Under the pieces are notes generated by a model. That model made no database searches, was not told the origin of the DNA, and was given only the letters and a program-made list of their open reading frames with translations. The position numbers and the translations under genes are program-made. From Paracoccaceae bacterium (GTDB lineage: Bacteria; Pseudomonadota; Alphaproteobacteria; Rhodobacterales; Rhodobacteraceae), in contig SKNG01000291.1 in NCBI GenBank assembly GCA_007120685.1, positions 1 to 6,336 of the forward strand: a DNA stretch of 6,336 bases, given 5' to 3'. Position 1 is the first letter of the stretch; each line of letters begins with the position of its first letter. Of the stretch, positions 4,720 to 6,336 are shown one piece after another.

Positions 4720-6336
4720 ATGGCCGTTGTCGTTGTCGAATCGCCCGCCAAGGCAAAAACCATCAACAAGTATCTGGGTCCCGGCTACACGGTTCTGGCG
4801 TCCTTCGGCCATGTGCGCGACCTGCCGCCGAAGGACGGATCGGTCGACCCCGAGCAGGATTTCGAGATGACATGGGAGGTGGCATCGGACTCGCGCAAGC
4901 ATGTCCGTGCCATCGCCGAAGCCTTGAGGGAAGACAACGACCTGATCCTCGCCACCGACCCCGACCGCGAGGGCGAGGCGATTTCATGGCACCTGACCGA
5001 GGCTCTGGCCAAGTCCCGCGCGCTGAAGAAGGACACGCCGGTCAAGCGGGTGGTGTTCAACGCGATCACCAAGACCGCCGTGACCGAGGCGATGAAGAAC
5101 CCCCGCCAGGTCGATATGGAACTGGTCCGCGCCTATCTGGCGCGCCGGGCGCTGGATTATCTGGTGGGCTTCAACCTGTCGCCTGTGCTGTGGCGAAAGC
5201 TGCCGGGGTCGAAATCCGCCGGCCGGGTGCAATCGGTCTGTCTGCGCCTGATCGTCGAGCGCGAGATGGAGATCGAGGCGTTTCGCGCCCAGGAATACTG
5301 GACCGTCAGCGCCGAACTGACCACCCCGCGCGGAAAAACCTTCACCGCCCGTCTGGTCACACTGGCCGGCGACAAGCTCGACAAGTTCTCGCTGAAGGAT
5401 GCCACCGCCGCCGAACTGGCGGTTCAGGCCGTGCAAAGCCGCGATCTTTCGGTGCAAAAGGTCGAGGCCAAGCCCGCCAGCCGCAATCCTGCTGCGCCCT
5501 TCATGACCTCGACCCTGCAGCAGGAGGCCAGCCGCAAGTTCGGCATGGGCGCCAAGCAATGCATGTCGGCCGCGCAACGGCTTTATGAGGCCGGGCACAT
5601 CACCTACATGCGCACCGACGGCATCGACATGGCGCCAGAGGCGGTGATGGCCGCGCGCGATGCGATCAAGGCGCGCTATGGCGCCGACTACGTGCCGAAA
5701 TCCCCGCGCATGTACAAGAACAAGGCCAAGAATGCGCAGGAAGCCCATGAATGCATCCGCCCCACCGACATGGCGGCCGCGCCGGAAAAGCTGCGTCTGA
5801 CCGATGCCGACCAGCGCCGGCTTTATGACCTGATCTGGAAACGCACCATCGCCTGCCAGATGGAGGCCGCCCGGCTGGAACGCACCACCGTCGATATCGG
5901 CAGCCGCGACGGCCAGGTGGGGCTGCGCGCCACGGGCCAGGTGGTGCTGTTCGACGGCTTCCTGAAAGTCTACGAGGAAGGCCGGGACGAGGAGGGCGAC
6001 GAGGACGGCGCCCGCCTGCCGCAGATGGCCGAGGGCGATGCGCTGAAGAAAGGCGCGGTGAGCCCTGAGCAGCATTTCACCCAGCCGCCGCCGCGTTATA
6101 CCGAGGCGACGCTGGTCAAGAAGATGGAAGAACTGGGCATCGGCCGGCCCTCGACCTATGCCTCGATCGTCTCGACCATCCAGGAACGCGGCTATGTGCG
6201 CAAGGACAAGAACCGCCTGCTGCCCGAGGACAAGGGGCGGCTGGTGACGATCTTCCTGACCAACTATTTCCGCCGCTATCTGGAATACGACTTCACCGCC
6301 GATCTGGAAGAGCAGCTTGACGATGTCTCGGCCGGC
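4720..6336 (+). CDS. topA: DNA topoisomerase I, type IA (3' end outside window)
   Basis: Relaxes negatively supercoiled DNA by cutting one strand through a 5'-phosphotyrosine, passing the other strand and resealing; it balances gyrase and limits R-loops. The first 539 codons are present, the frame is open to the last base, and about 330 more residues would be usual, including the C-terminal single-strand-binding repeats that cannot be assessed here. TOPRIM domain (about 1-120): E7 in VVVVESPAKAKT and the metal site D80-D82-E84 in TDPDREGEAISWHL. SAGRVQS at 166-172. Active-site Tyr Y296 with R298 in ITYMRTDG (E. coli Y319 and R321). H343 in NAQEAHECIRPT, where many enzymes have Ala in place of C345. 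LGIGRPSTY at 472-480. An acidic loop at 419-429 (EEGRDEEGDED) is probably a surface insertion. No frameshift is seen. It is divergent from rnd. Confidence 0.98.
   Translation, partial: MAVVVVESPAKAKTINKYLGPGYTVLASFGHVRDLPPKDGSVDPEQDFEMTWEVASDSRKHVRAIAEALREDNDLILATDPDREGEAISWHLTEALAKSRALKKDTPVKRVVFNAITKTAVTEAMKNPRQVDMELVRAYLARRALDYLVGFNLSPVLWRKLPGSKSAGRVQSVCLRLIVEREMEIEAFRAQEYWTVSAELTTPRGKTFTARLVTLAGDKLDKFSLKDATAAELAVQAVQSRDLSVQKVEAKPASRNPAAPFMTSTLQQEASRKFGMGAKQCMSAAQRLYEAGHITYMRTDGIDMAPEAVMAARDAIKARYGADYVPKSPRMYKNKAKNAQEAHECIRPTDMAAAPEKLRLTDADQRRLYDLIWKRTIACQMEAARLERTTVDIGSRDGQVGLRATGQVVLFDGFLKVYEEGRDEEGDEDGARLPQMAEGDALKKGAVSPEQHFTQPPPRYTEATLVKKMEELGIGRPSTYASIVSTIQERGYVRKDKNRLLPEDKGRLVTIFLTNYFRRYLEYDFTADLEEQLDDVSAG

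Noticed and set aside
4686..5588. Plus-strand 300-codon frame overlapping the start of topA
   Set aside because: Shifted reading frame of topA. Its Arg/Gly-rich product lacks motifs, while the topA frame starting at 4720 has every type IA signature.
4984..6075. Minus-strand open frame of 363 codons opposite topA
   Set aside because: Antisense to the catalytic core of topA, His/Gly/Leu/Gln rich, no start signals. Such frames are expected opposite GC-rich genes.
1..6336. A new multi-gene defence, mobile or biosynthetic system
   Set aside because: All five genes belong to known families, four of them core or metabolic, with conserved motifs intact. No transposase, integrase, toxin-antitoxin pair, CRISPR repeat or compositional island is visible.

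Overview
The window looks like a chromosomal, mostly housekeeping segment of a GC-rich alphaproteobacterium, most likely of the order Rhodobacterales (Rhodobacter/Paracoccus-like). This placement rests on the strong GC bias at third codon positions, the protein sequences (a Rhodobacterales-style IalB-family secreted protein, a Rhizobium-type class 3 asparaginase, alphaproteobacterial-looking RNase D and TopA) and a GC-rich double-hairpin intergenic element of a kind I associate with that order. No search was run, so the genus is not fixed.

Layout from left to right. Positions 1-1177, minus strand: rlmN, the radical-SAM 23S rRNA/tRNA adenine C2 methyltransferase, cut by the window edge only a few residues before its end. 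Positions 1178-1322: a gap with the rlmN ribosome binding site, a weak promoter candidate and a double hairpin that directly follows the upstream gene. Positions 1323-1850, minus: a small exported IalB-family protein. Positions 1851-2126: a 276-base divergent intergenic region with several short palindromes. Positions 2127-3140, plus: a class 3 (ReAV-type) L-asparaginase. Positions 3141-3328: a convergent gap with a clear intrinsic terminator built from a TTCGAA-centred palindrome. Positions 3329-4516, minus: rnd, ribonuclease D. Positions 4517-4719: a divergent promoter region with a consensus TTGACA. Positions 4720-6336, plus: topA, DNA topoisomerase I, running off the right edge after 539 codons with all catalytic-core motifs intact.

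How the genes relate. There is no sign of one dedicated multi-gene system. rlmN (rRNA modification), rnd (RNA 3'-end processing) and topA (supercoiling relaxation) are core information-processing genes. The asparaginase supplies aspartate and ammonium from asparagine, and the IalB-like protein is exported to the periplasm or cell surface. Transcription units are short: ialB-like and rlmN may be partly co-transcribed leftward through the double hairpin, while the asparaginase, rnd and topA each appear to be single-gene units. No mobile element, CRISPR array, tRNA, rRNA or phage gene was seen, and no non-coding stretch exceeds 300 bases. The points most worth a second look are regulatory DNA: the palindromes upstream of the asparaginase, the twin TTCGAA palindromes after it, the double-hairpin element before rlmN, and the phased CCGTTGC repeats upstream of topA.
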